Origin: Clostridiales bacterium UBA8960
GTDB taxonomy: Bacteria; Bacillota; Clostridia; Peptostreptococcales; Acidaminobacteraceae
Direction of reading: 5' to 3'
NCBI GenBank assembly: GCA_003482695.1
Contig: DMYC01000165.1
Span: forward strand, 1 to 8,512
Length of the DNA stretch: 8,512 nt
The notes beneath the pieces are model-generated. The model was not told the DNA's origin. It made no database searches and was given only the letters and a program-made list of their open reading frames with translations. Of the stretch, positions 1-6,725 are shown in pieces. A program made the translations under genes and the position numbers. How positions within the stretch are numbered: position 1 is the first letter of the stretch; every line of letters begins with the position of its first letter.

Positions 1-629
1 ACGAGTTCAAGACGCCGATTGTTTCCATTCGCGGGTTTGCCAAGCTCTTAAGGCAAGGTGAACTGACACGGGAAGAAGAAGTTGAGTATCTGGATATAAT
101 CATCTCTGAATCGGAGCGTTTGGCGGCATTGTCGACGCAGGTGCTTAATTTAGCGAAGTATGAAACGGTGGAAATAATCGCCGAAAAGTCAGAGTATCGG
201 TTGGATGAGCAAATACGGAAAGCGATTTTGCTTCTAGAGCCTAAATGGGATGAGAAGGATTTACAACTTCAGGTGAATTTGGAGGAAGTCTTGTTTTATG
301 GAAACGAAGACTTTACACACCAAATATGGATCAACCTCATCGACAATGCCATAAAGTTCTCTCATCAAGGCGGCGCACTTGACATCTCTCTTGAGCAAGC
401 CGAAGAGCGACTGAAAATAACCATACGAGACGAAGGTCTTGGTATGGACGACCATACTAAGGCGCATCTTTTCGAGAAATTTTATCGTGCGGATCAAAGC
501 CACCAAAGTCCAGGCAATGGAATCGGACTGGCCATCGTAGACCGGTTACTTAAGCTGATGGGCGGGGAAATTTTGGTCGAAAGCGAGATTGGGATTGGGA
601 CACGGATTGTGGTGTTGCTTCAAAAATGA
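1..629 (+). CDS. Sensor histidine kinase, C-terminal part (5' end outside window)
   Basis: Membrane-type two-component sensor kinases autophosphorylate a histidine and pass the phosphate to a response regulator; only the cytoplasmic catalytic part is visible here. The reading frame runs from base 3 and begins EFKTPIVSIRGF, the HisKA H-box just after the phosphoacceptor. The first two bases (ac) fit a CAC histidine codon cut by the edge. The HATPase_c domain follows, with an N-box NLIDNAIKF (about bases 333-359), a G1 box DEGLGMD (429-449), an F-box FEKFYR (471-488) and a G2 box GNGIGLAIV (513-539). All ATP-binding boxes look intact, so the kinase is probably active. The sensor and HAMP regions and any partner regulator lie to the left, so the stimulus is unknown. 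An ATG at 120 is internal and is not the start. The TGA stop is the first three bases of a palindromic repeat. Confidence 0.95.
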   Translation, partial: EFKTPIVSIRGFAKLLRQGELTREEEVEYLDIIISESERLAALSTQVLNLAKYETVEIIAEKSEYRLDEQIRKAILLLEPKWDEKDLQLQVNLEEVLFYGNEDFTHQIWINLIDNAIKFSHQGGALDISLEQAEERLKITIRDEGLGMDDHTKAHLFEKFYRADQSHQSPGNGIGLAIVDRLLKLMGGEILVESEIGIGTRIVVLLQK

Positions 630-653
630 TCAGGGGGTCGGACCCCCTGATCA
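627..653. repeat. 27-bp palindromic repeat, copy 1
   Basis: Near-perfect palindrome with 13-bp arms (TGATCAGGGGGTC and its complement) around a single central base. An identical copy lies at 3680-3706, and the identity extends four bases upstream (AAAA). The kinase TGA stop is its first three bases. There is no T-tract after it, so it is a weak candidate for an intrinsic terminator, but the RNA hairpin could protect the kinase mRNA 3' end. It resembles REP-type intergenic palindromes; no REP-associated transposase gene is in the window. Confidence 0.85.
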
Positions 654-694
654 CTCCTCCGATCACTTCTGCTCACTTCGTTACATAACGCCTC

Positions 695-723
695 TTGAAT
701 TTCATAAAATTTAGTTGTATAAT
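695..723 (+). promoter_or_regulatory. Sigma-A type promoter for the gshA operon
   Basis: A -35 box TTGAAT (695-700) is separated by exactly 17 bases from a perfect -10 box TATAAT (718-723). Transcription would start near 730, giving a leader of about 45 bases. The leader has no evident riboswitch or attenuator, so expression may be constitutive or controlled by a repressor whose operator is not recognisable here. A GGAAGG ribosome binding site lies at 760-765, nine bases before the ATG at 775. Confidence 0.75.
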
Positions 724-774
724 ATTTAGCATTACGAAACATATATAGAGATTATTACCGGAAGGAAAGAAACC

Positions 775-2145
775 ATGAAGGGTCGCACAAAAGGAAGAAA
801 ATACACAGTAGAAACATATATAGAGAAGCAAGTCGCATTCTTCAAAGAAAACGCAACACCAAACGCGAAATTGCTTGGCATGGAGTTTGAGCATTTTTTA
901 CTCGATAGAGCCTCTCTCAGAAGCTATGATTACCACGAACCGCACGGTCAGCACGACCTGCTTAGGCATCTTTTGAACTTAGGATGGGACATTCTACTTG
1001 AAGAAGATGGCTACTTGCTCGGAATCGAAAAAGAAGGCAGCACCATCACGCTTGAACCAGGTGGACAAGTGGAAATAAGCTTGCGTCCCCTCGAAACTGT
1101 GAAATCAATCGATGCAGAGTACATGAAAATCATGGATGAAATCGCAAGCGTCATGATGGAAAATCAAATCCTTGCAGGCCTTGGCTATCACCCAGTCACG
1201 AAAATCGACGCACTTCAACTCTTGCCCAAAAAACGATACGGCATGATGTATGCGTATTTTGAAAACAATGGTGCATATTGCCACAACATGATGAAGGGCA
1301 CTGCCGCAACACAAGTCTCCATCGACTATGAAAATGAAGCGGATTTCATAAGGAAATTCAGGGTTGCGAATTACCTTTCACCTGTGATTTCAAGCCTCTT
1401 CGATGCAACGCCGTTCTTCGAAGGAGAGCCCACAGTCGGCAGAAACATGCGAGCAAGAATCTGGGCAGAGACGGACGTTAAAAGGTCAAAACTCATCCCT
1501 GGCAGCTTGTCTCTTGAATTCGGGTTTGAAGACTACGTCAAGTATTTGCTAAAACTCCCCCCAATCCTTCTATACACAGAAGGCGAACTCGTCTTTTCAG
1601 GCGAACAGACGCTAGAAGAAGCACTTAACCAGTATTCTTTCGACGAAAAAGAGCTCGAACACCATACAAGCATGGTTTTCCCAGATGTAAGGCTCAAAAA
1701 ATTCATCGAAATTCGAATGCCCGACGCGTTGCCATATCCATACAACTTGGCTGTGGCGAGTTTGATTAAGGCTCTGTTCTACAATGAAACCCTTCTTGAC
1801 AAATACTATCAAAAATCACGTTCGGTAGACGACGCATGGGTCGAGTCCCAAAACGAAGCCCTAAAACAAACTGAAGTGAACAGCTGCATAGCCGCACTTG
1901 ACGTACATGTAAATATTGGTGAAACACTTGATATCATGTCGCTGAAAAACGAACTTTTAGGTGATGTAATAGAAAGTTTGACTGCTGACGAAGCGGTTTA
2001 TCTCGAAAAAGTAAGGGACATTATGTTAAAGGACGGATCATTTACAGCTTATCTTCAGAGGTTAGCACTGAGCGATCCAGAAGCATTTAGAAACGCAATC
2101 ACAATCGTAGGAGGCAAAAATGACTTACGAACGCAAATTGGTTGA
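775..2145 (+). CDS. gshA: Glutamate-cysteine ligase (GCS2 family)
   Basis: Predicted cytosolic enzyme that joins L-glutamate and L-cysteine with ATP to give gamma-glutamylcysteine, the first step to glutathione. The 456-residue length fits the family represented by plant/alphaproteobacterial ligases (GCS2). Visible family features are GMEFEHFL (about 35-42) and EPGGQVEIS (94-102) in the glutamate/metal site, MMKGTAATQVSID (172-184), a basic stretch NMRARIW (224-230) and FPDVRLKKFIEIRMPD (302-317). No frameshift or missing block is seen. The start has a GGAAGG site nine bases upstream and a good promoter before that. It overlaps the next gene by 26 bases, so the two are surely co-transcribed and probably translationally coupled. 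EgtA-type ligases of ergothioneine synthesis share the fold, but no other ergothioneine gene is nearby. The family call is firm; the exact substrate is inferred. Confidence 0.9.
   Translation: MKGRTKGRKYTVETYIEKQVAFFKENATPNAKLLGMEFEHFLLDRASLRSYDYHEPHGQHDLLRHLLNLGWDILLEEDGYLLGIEKEGSTITLEPGGQVEISLRPLETVKSIDAEYMKIMDEIASVMMENQILAGLGYHPVTKIDALQLLPKKRYGMMYAYFENNGAYCHNMMKGTAATQVSIDYENEADFIRKFRVANYLSPVISSLFDATPFFEGEPTVGRNMRARIWAETDVKRSKLIPGSLSLEFGFEDYVKYLLKLPPILLYTEGELVFSGEQTLEEALNQYSFDEKELEHHTSMVFPDVRLKKFIEIRMPDALPYPYNLAVASLIKALFYNETLLDKYYQKSRSVDDAWVESQNEALKQTEVNSCIAALDVHVNIGETLDIMSLKNELLGDVIESLTADEAVYLEKVRDIMLKDGSFTAYLQRLALSDPEAFRNAITIVGGKNDLRTQIG
2109..2114 (+). promoter_or_regulatory. Ribosome binding site inside gshA that sets the ATP-grasp gene start
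   Basis: A perfect AGGAGG lies within the last codons of gshA, five bases before the ATG at 2120. It fixes the start of the downstream gene inside the upstream coding sequence and gives the 26-base overlap, an arrangement typical of coupled translation. Confidence 0.85.
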
Positions 2146-3448
2146 AACCTATTTCGGCGATGAGGCAACTTATAAAGCGGATTTTCTAGTTGCAAAGGAC
2201 GCTGTATCCAGATCTAAGGCAATCTACAAAGGCGCACCCGTACCGTATTTGCATATTCCAAAACTCTATAGCACCGAGGATCTCGCCACTTTCAAGGCAG
2301 CACTCGATGGCATCCACAACGTGGCTAGAAAAACCATCGATTTGTATCTTGAAAAACCTGAGATTCGGCAGTTGTTCGGTTTTGATTCAAGGCTCGATGC
2401 ACTCATTCGCGTGCCCCATAATTATCATGCAACCGTTCCGATGGGACGCTTTGACATATTTTATTACGGCCCGGGTGATTTCCAGTTCTGCGAACTGAAT
2501 GCCGATGGCGCTTCCGCAATGAATGAAGACCACGAACTCAGCCAAATCCTAATGCACACAAAATTGATGCACCATATCAAGGCCGAGATTCAAGTAGAGA
2601 AGTTCGAGCTCTTTCACAGCTGGGTCAATGAAGTGAAAACGATTTATCAAGAGTTTATGGACGCAACTGGGAAGTCCTTTACAAACGACAAACCGACAGT
2701 TGCCATCGTAGATTTCATCGACAAAGGCAGCTCCATCGAGTTTGAAGTTTTCAAAGACGCTTTCCTAAGTGGCGGGTTCGATTGTGTGATCGTCGATCCG
2801 AGAGACCTCGTTTGCAAGGATGGCATGTTATACTATGATAAAGTGAAACTGGATATTGTATATCGCCGACTTGTTACAAAAGATTTGATGGATCGATATG
2901 ATGAGATTCCCGCATTAGTCGAAGGCCTTTTGGCAGGAAAGACATGTGTGATTGGTTCGATTAAAACCCAGATTATACACACAAAGCGTTTCTTTGAGGT
3001 TCTATATGAACCGGTCGTCAGACGATATTTAAACGAGTCGGATCTTGCCTTTATCGACAAGCACGTTCCTTTCACGAGACCCCTTCGCAAAGATGATGCG
3101 TTTGATACTTATGTGAGCCATCGTGCGGACTACATCATTAAGCCTGTCGATTATTACGCCTCAAAAGGGGTGTGTGCCGGTAAAGATTATGATGATGAGA
3201 GCTGGACGAAACTACTGCTAGTAAAACTTGAAGAAGACTTTATTATTCAGAAATACTGCCCAGTATCGATTGTGGACAACCTTTATGAAGAGGCGGATGG
3301 AACGGTTTCTCATAAAACGTTCAACACCATCACAGGGCTGTTCACCTACAATGAGAAACTCAGCGGCGTGTATGTTCGTGCGGGGCTGAATGCCATTATA
3401 TCTGGGCTACATGATGGGTATACTATGTCTACTTTGTGGTATAAATAA
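2120..3448 (+). CDS. Circularly permuted ATP-grasp ligase, probable second-step thiol synthetase
   Basis: A 442-residue protein of the circularly permuted ATP-grasp group (the DUF407/glutathionylspermidine-synthase-like superfamily), whose members join a carboxylate to an amine through an acyl phosphate. Recognisable blocks are FCELNADGASAMNED (about 123-137), DIVYRRLV (245-252), IKTQIIHTKRFFEVL (281-295), YIIKPVDYYASKGV (338-351) with a likely ATP-binding Lys341, a hinge-like FIIQKYCP (374-381) and a C-terminal VYVRAGLNAIIS (417-428). It is not homologous in layout to classical GshB. Being coupled to gshA, it most likely adds the next residue to gamma-glutamylcysteine: glycine (giving glutathione) or another amine (giving a variant thiol). 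That role is inferred from context; the fold assignment rests on motifs. There is no amidase domain, so it is not a bifunctional glutathionylspermidine synthetase/amidase. Confidence 0.8.
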   Translation: MTYERKLVETYFGDEATYKADFLVAKDAVSRSKAIYKGAPVPYLHIPKLYSTEDLATFKAALDGIHNVARKTIDLYLEKPEIRQLFGFDSRLDALIRVPHNYHATVPMGRFDIFYYGPGDFQFCELNADGASAMNEDHELSQILMHTKLMHHIKAEIQVEKFELFHSWVNEVKTIYQEFMDATGKSFTNDKPTVAIVDFIDKGSSIEFEVFKDAFLSGGFDCVIVDPRDLVCKDGMLYYDKVKLDIVYRRLVTKDLMDRYDEIPALVEGLLAGKTCVIGSIKTQIIHTKRFFEVLYEPVVRRYLNESDLAFIDKHVPFTRPLRKDDAFDTYVSHRADYIIKPVDYYASKGVCAGKDYDDESWTKLLLVKLEEDFIIQKYCPVSIVDNLYEEADGTVSHKTFNTITGLFTYNEKLSGVYVRAGLNAIISGLHDGYTMSTLWYK

Positions 3449-3449
3449 T

Positions 3450-3640
3450 GGGGGGACAGTCCCCTTAATCACAAATTCGCAATGTTGAGCGCGCTCGATC
3501 TGATTTAACCTTCCACTAGTCCTCGTGCGCTTCCTTTTATTCGACTTTCGTCGGATGGAAGCTACTGCGGAACGTTCCAGGATAAACCAGCTCGAGCGCG
3601 CTCAACAAGCGCGAATTTGTGATCAAGGGGACTGTCGCCC
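3450..3640. repeat. Long imperfect hairpin element after the thiol operon
   Basis: The arms 3455-3498 and 3592-3636 are inverted repeats: 12 bp (GACAGTCCCCTT), one mismatch, 13 bp (ATCACAAATTCGC), a small internal loop, then 15 bp (GTTGAGCGCGCTCGA). The interior is partly self-complementary too, with GCTTCC (3529-3534) opposite GGAAGC (3557-3562) and a tip hairpin ATTCGAC/GTCGGAT (3539-3545, 3550-3556, one G-T pair). The left end is itself a small palindrome, GGGGACAGTCCCC (3452-3464). No open reading frame of note is inside. It begins two bases after the ATP-grasp stop, so it may end or protect that transcript. The architecture fits a MITE or a composite REP/BIME-like element, or a structured RNA; which one cannot be decided here. 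Confidence 0.8.
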
Positions 3641-3647
3641 TTGATTT

Positions 3648-3673
3648 AGGTCAAAACCCAAGGTCAAAACCCA
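3648..3673. repeat. Two tandem copies of a 13-bp unit
   Basis: The unit AGGTCAAAACCCA occurs at 3648-3660 and again without a gap at 3661-3673. It sits between the long hairpin and the second 27-bp palindrome. Eleven of its bases (GGTCAAAACCC) recur at 8350-8360. Only two units are present, so no function can be assigned; replication slippage or a remnant of repeat insertion would explain it. Confidence 0.7.
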
Positions 3674-3679
3674 AGAAAA

Positions 3680-3706
3680 TGATCAGGGGGTCGGACCCCC
3701 TGATCA
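3680..3706. repeat. 27-bp palindromic repeat, copy 2
   Basis: Identical over 27 bases (31 with the leading AAAA) to the palindrome that ends the kinase gene at 627-653. It lies 46 bases before the VOC gene start. Together with the tandem repeat and the long hairpin it fills the gene-free stretch 3449-3752. No clear -35/-10 pair for the following gene was found between this repeat and the start, so the VOC-MFS pair may use a weak promoter here or read-through. Confidence 0.85.
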
Positions 3707-3752
3707 TTCTCTAATCAATTAACACGATAACATTTTAAGGGATGGTGAAATT

Positions 3753-4115
3753 ATGGCTTTTTTATGGACCACTGTACACGTGAAAGATATTGAAACGTCT
3801 ATTAAATTTTATGAAGAGGTTGTTGGGCTTACGCTCAGGCGACGCTTTTCTCCTAGATCCGGCCAAGAATTGGCTTTTCTCGGGGTGGGGGAAACGGAAA
3901 TTGAGTTGATCCACTATGAAGGTGAAATGTTACCGGGCGATATCGAAGGCATTTCTATCGGGTTTTCGTGCACAGATGCTGACGCGCTCAAGTTGAATCT
4001 ATCTGAGGCGGGCCATAAGGTAAGCGACATGGTCATGCCAAACCCGATGCTCAAGTTTTTCATCGTAAAAGACCCGGATGGCGTCAACGTTCAGTTTGTT
4101 CAAGATTTAAGATAA
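3753..4115 (+). CDS. VOC-fold (glyoxalase/bleomycin-resistance superfamily) protein with altered metal site
   Basis: A 120-residue single-chain VOC protein, with a beta-alpha-beta-beta-beta module (about 1-55) and a second one (66-117) ending in the typical KDPDG turn (106-110). Aligned by eye to E. coli glyoxalase I, three of four metal ligands are replaced: His5 by Trp5, His74 by Ser68 and Glu122 by Gln114. Only the first-module Glu (Glu51) remains. It is therefore unlikely to be a lactoylglutathione lyase, despite the thiol operon upstream. Metal-free VOC proteins such as bleomycin-binding proteins act by sequestering ligands as dimers. The MFS exporter begins 13 bases after its stop, so a binding-plus-efflux role is a reasonable inference. 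An AAGGGA site at 3737-3742 supports the ATG start. The substrate is unknown. Confidence 0.85.
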   Translation: MAFLWTTVHVKDIETSIKFYEEVVGLTLRRRFSPRSGQELAFLGVGETEIELIHYEGEMLPGDIEGISIGFSCTDADALKLNLSEAGHKVSDMVMPNPMLKFFIVKDPDGVNVQFVQDLR

Positions 4116-4128
4116 GCTAGGGATAACA

Positions 4129-5358
4129 ATGGAAACGACTACTCAAAACAAAAATTGGAAAAAAGAGACGGCCCTGTTCCTGGCGGGACAAACGGTATCT
4201 ATTTTTGGAACATCGCTCGTCCAATACGCCATACTCTGGTACATCACACTTGGAACCCAATCTGGCGTCATGATGATGATCTCGGTTGTCGTCGGTTTCC
4301 TGCCCACGTTCTTTCTCGCACCTTTTGCCGGTGTGTGGGCAGATCGATTCGACCGGAAAAAACTCATCATCATCGCCGATTTAGCCATTGCACTCACCAC
4401 GCTAATCGCAGCCATCCTTTTTTGGTCCGGTCACGATGGCCTATGGATCCTATTCACCATGTCGGGCATAAGGGCGTTCGGTACAGCCGTTCAAACGCCA
4501 GCAGTTGGGGCGTTTTTACCGCAAATTGTTCCCGAAGACAAATTGATGCGTGTCAATGGCATCAACGGTAGTTTACAGTCGATTATTATGATTGCGTCGC
4601 CAATGATCAGCGGTGCACTCCTCACATTCTCACCCATCTCGACCATCTTCATGATCGACGTCGTCACTGCGGTCATCGCCGTATCGATCTTAGTCGTATT
4701 AAAAGTCGCACCGCATGCCAAAGCACTTGAAAAAGGAAAAATCGACTATTTCTCCGACCTCAAGGAAGGTGTGAAGTATGTGCGTGAACACAGTTTCTTA
4801 ACACGATTCTTCATTTTTACCGCTTTTTTCAACATCTTCATCACACCAGCCGCGACGCTGACGCCACTTCAGACGGCAAGAACTTTCGGAGCAGACGTAT
4901 GGCGGCTTACAGCCATCGAAATTGCATTTTCAGTGGGCATGTTGTTCGGTGGCATCATAATCGCATCGTGGGGTGGGTTTAAAAACCGCATGCTCTCCAT
5001 GGCAATAGCCACTTTTATACTCGGAGGGCTCACGGTTGCACTAGGTCTTGTTCCTATCTTCTGGATTTACGTCGCCCTAATGGCACTTATCGGCATCGTC
5101 ATTCCACTATTTAACACACCAGCAACCGTTCTACTCCAAGAAAAAGTCGAGTCAGCTTACCTTGGGAACGTCTTTGGCGTCATGACCATGATTTACAGCT
5201 CGATGATGCCGCTCGGAATGATCATCTTCGGACCGCTCGCAGACATCATCGCCATCGAGTGGCTCTTGATAATCACGGGCACATTAATCGCGGTACAAGG
5301 CTTCTTTCTCCTTGGCAGCAAAGTCCTTATGGCTGCAGGGGAAGCAAAAACGAGTTAA
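4129..5358 (+). CDS. MFS efflux transporter (Mef/Cmr-like)
   Basis: A 409-residue integral membrane protein with about twelve hydrophobic segments in two halves, separated by a charged central loop (about 192-224). The first cytoplasmic loop has the MFS motif A in the form GVWADRFDRKK (68-78). A conserved stretch RAFGTAVQTPAVGAFLP follows (115-131). The pattern WxxxxxxFLAGQTVSIFG at the N-terminus and the overall length resemble macrolide/chloramphenicol-type proton antiporters such as Mef(A). It should export a small hydrophobic compound using the proton gradient, but the substrate cannot be read from sequence. It lies 13 bases after the VOC gene with its own AGGGAT site, so the two form one transcription unit, ended by a strong terminator just downstream. 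No regulator gene is adjacent. Confidence 0.88.
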   Translation: METTTQNKNWKKETALFLAGQTVSIFGTSLVQYAILWYITLGTQSGVMMMISVVVGFLPTFFLAPFAGVWADRFDRKKLIIIADLAIALTTLIAAILFWSGHDGLWILFTMSGIRAFGTAVQTPAVGAFLPQIVPEDKLMRVNGINGSLQSIIMIASPMISGALLTFSPISTIFMIDVVTAVIAVSILVVLKVAPHAKALEKGKIDYFSDLKEGVKYVREHSFLTRFFIFTAFFNIFITPAATLTPLQTARTFGADVWRLTAIEIAFSVGMLFGGIIIASWGGFKNRMLSMAIATFILGGLTVALGLVPIFWIYVALMALIGIVIPLFNTPATVLLQEKVESAYLGNVFGVMTMIYSSMMPLGMIIFGPLADIIAIEWLLIITGTLIAVQGFFLLGSKVLMAAGEAKTS

Positions 5359-5362
5359 AAAT

Positions 5363-5400
5363 AACCCTCGAAATTGTTCTAAACAATTTGAGGGTTTTCT
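5363..5400. terminator. Bidirectional intrinsic terminator between convergent genes
   Basis: The stem AACCCTC (5363-5369) plus AAATTGTT (5371-5378) pairs with AACAATTT (5382-5389) plus GAGGGTT (5390-5396): 15 pairs with one bulged G and a three-base loop. TTTTCTATTTT follows on the plus strand. Read on the minus strand the stem is followed by ATTTTTA, so it can stop both the MFS transcript and the convergent flavoprotein transcript. Confidence 0.9.
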
Positions 5401-5417
5401 ATTTTGACATGAATGCA

Positions 5418-6644
5418 TCAAGGGATCATATCCACTGCTCGTTTTGATGACTCGTTAATCGCATATAGACCAACGCCGAAAGCCGACTTGATATTCCGAT
5501 CCACCTCAAGTTCCAGACCACAAAAGGTGATGTTTTCAGACGTGGCAACATGATTCTTTAGAATGGGAAGACCGGAGTCATCAAAAATAGGACGCTTGAT
5601 ATAGCTGTAGTTTCGCTTGAATCCGGTGGACCAAATAATATTTGAAATTCGATCTAGCGTCAAATCTAATCGGGGAACACCCGGTAGCTTTTCCAAATCC
5701 ACCTGGTCTAATCTAAGGTCAAACTCATTTCCAGAAACCTGGATTGATTCATCGTGAATCAAAGTATCTATTTTATCTTTCGCCGTTTCAAGATATCGAT
5801 TTGCTTCTGTAAAAGCGCTTCTTACATTTTCAGAAAAAACCAAACTGCATTTGTCCACATCCAATAGTCGGCCGATTAGTTTTACGTTGTTTTTCTGACA
5901 GTTCACCAAATTTTGACTCATCTTATTTAGAATATTTGGATTCGCAAAATCATCCGATTTATAGTGAAGAACCTTTTTCGTATCCGCATACCCTGATAAA
6001 CGATTTAGCCAATAAACGCCATGCACATTCTTATAAACCGCAGGAAGTGGAGAGAGGCTTCCAATGGACAAATAAACCTCTGTCCCCAGTGTCTGTTTAA
6101 TTTCAAGTGCAATTTGAACGCCTGACCAACCGCTGCCCACCACTAACGTATTGCCAGGCTTGAGTTGATTTGGGCTTTTATAATCGGAAGAATGCAGTTG
6201 AAAGATGCCTGGTGGCACTTTCTCAGCAACTTTAGGAATAAACGGTTCACTATACATCCCTGATGCGACAATAATATGCTCACATGCATAAACGCCATGA
6301 TTCGTGTGAACATGGTACAGGTCACTGACGCGCTCAATTGATTTAATGTCGGTATTTTCAGCATATTTAGGTGCAACATAGTCTAGATAACGCTCTAAAA
6401 TATTGAGAATTTCCGCCTTGGACATATATTCATTGTTGTATGGAATTTCATTTTCAAACCCAGGTAGGTAAGTCATCCAGTTTGGCGTGACGAGATAGAA
6501 CGAATCCCATCGCTCGTTTTTCCATGTGTGTAACATTTCGTGTTTCTCAAGTATGATGTAGTCTATGCCTCTTTTACTTAGGTAGTATCCGCATGTGATG
6601 CCACTTGGACCACCGCCGATGACAATCACTCGATGTCGTTTCAT
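5418..6644 (-). CDS. FAD/NAD(P)-dependent oxidoreductase, flavin monooxygenase-like
   Basis: A 408-residue cytosolic flavoprotein of the class B monooxygenase/CzcO-like group. An N-terminal Rossmann motif GGGPSG (10-15) binds FAD, with the acidic end of the second strand at LEK (32-34). A second Rossmann motif GSGWSG (170-175) should bind NAD(P)H. QLHSSDYKSP (149-158) sits where the FMO signature lies, but the usual glycine four residues before the histidine is displaced. ASG (127-129), STGF (339-342) and FCGLE (374-378) are the expected late FAD contacts. WLNRL after VYKNVHGVY recalls the relatives that carry an arginine-rich loop there, so the substrate site differs. The start has AAGGAG eight bases upstream. 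It has its own promoter and shares a terminator with the MFS gene. Substrate unknown; oxygenation of a sulfur or nitrogen compound is only a guess from the neighbouring methionine gamma-lyase. Confidence 0.85.
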   Translation of the reverse strand: MKRHRVIVIGGGPSGITCGYYLSKRGIDYIILEKHEMLHTWKNERWDSFYLVTPNWMTYLPGFENEIPYNNEYMSKAEILNILERYLDYVAPKYAENTDIKSIERVSDLYHVHTNHGVYACEHIIVASGMYSEPFIPKVAEKVPPGIFQLHSSDYKSPNQLKPGNTLVVGSGWSGVQIALEIKQTLGTEVYLSIGSLSPLPAVYKNVHGVYWLNRLSGYADTKKVLHYKSDDFANPNILNKMSQNLVNCQKNNVKLIGRLLDVDKCSLVFSENVRSAFTEANRYLETAKDKIDTLIHDESIQVSGNEFDLRLDQVDLEKLPGVPRLDLTLDRISNIIWSTGFKRNYSYIKRPIFDDSGLPILKNHVATSENITFCGLELEVDRNIKSAFGVGLYAINESSKRAVDMIP

Positions 6645-6660
6645 TTTGAAGTCTCCTTAG

Positions 6661-6682
6661 ACGGGCGATGTGCCCGTTGATC
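6661..6682. repeat. Small hairpin in the flavoprotein leader, resembling the other palindromes
   Basis: ACGGGC (6661-6666) and GCCCGT (6672-6677) form a six-pair stem with a five-base loop, followed on the plus strand by TGATCA (6678-6683). On the minus strand the hairpin sits three bases before the AAGGAG site of the flavoprotein gene, where it could affect translation. The layout of a GC-rich palindrome next to TTGATCA matches the palindromes at 627 and 3680 and the hairpin ends near 3450 and 3640. Confidence 0.55.
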
Positions 6683-6695
6683 AATTACTGAAACT

Positions 6696-6725
6696 ATTAT
6701 ACCCCTACGATTCGCACACAAACAA
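6696..6725 (-). promoter_or_regulatory. Promoter of the flavoprotein gene
   Basis: On the minus strand a perfect -10 TATAAT (6701-6696) is preceded at 18 bases by TTGTTT (6725-6720). Transcription would begin near 6689, giving a leader of about 45 bases that contains the small hairpin. The -35 box lies in the U-tract region of the upstream gene's terminator. Confidence 0.6.

Noticed and set aside
120..629. Treating the ATG at 120 as the start of a short kinase
   Set aside because: The frame is open to the window edge and encodes the HisKA H-box before this ATG, so the true start lies outside the window.
627..660. 27-bp palindrome as an ordinary rho-independent terminator
   Set aside because: No T-tract follows the stem on either copy in the plus direction, and the identical second copy indicates a dispersed repeat.
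3450..3706. Possible CRISPR array or integron-like array
   Set aside because: Repeats are inverted or only two tandem 13-bp units, with no regular spacers and no cas or integrase gene.
3753..4115. Annotation as glyoxalase I (gloA), suggested by the thiol operon upstream
   Set aside because: Three of four metal ligand positions are substituted, and a repeat-filled gap separates it from the thiol genes.
4155..4571. 138-residue open frame on the plus strand within the MFS gene
   Set aside because: Its product is rich in His, Arg and Ser with no membrane or domain pattern. The overlapping frame encodes a clear 12-helix transporter, so this is a shadow frame.
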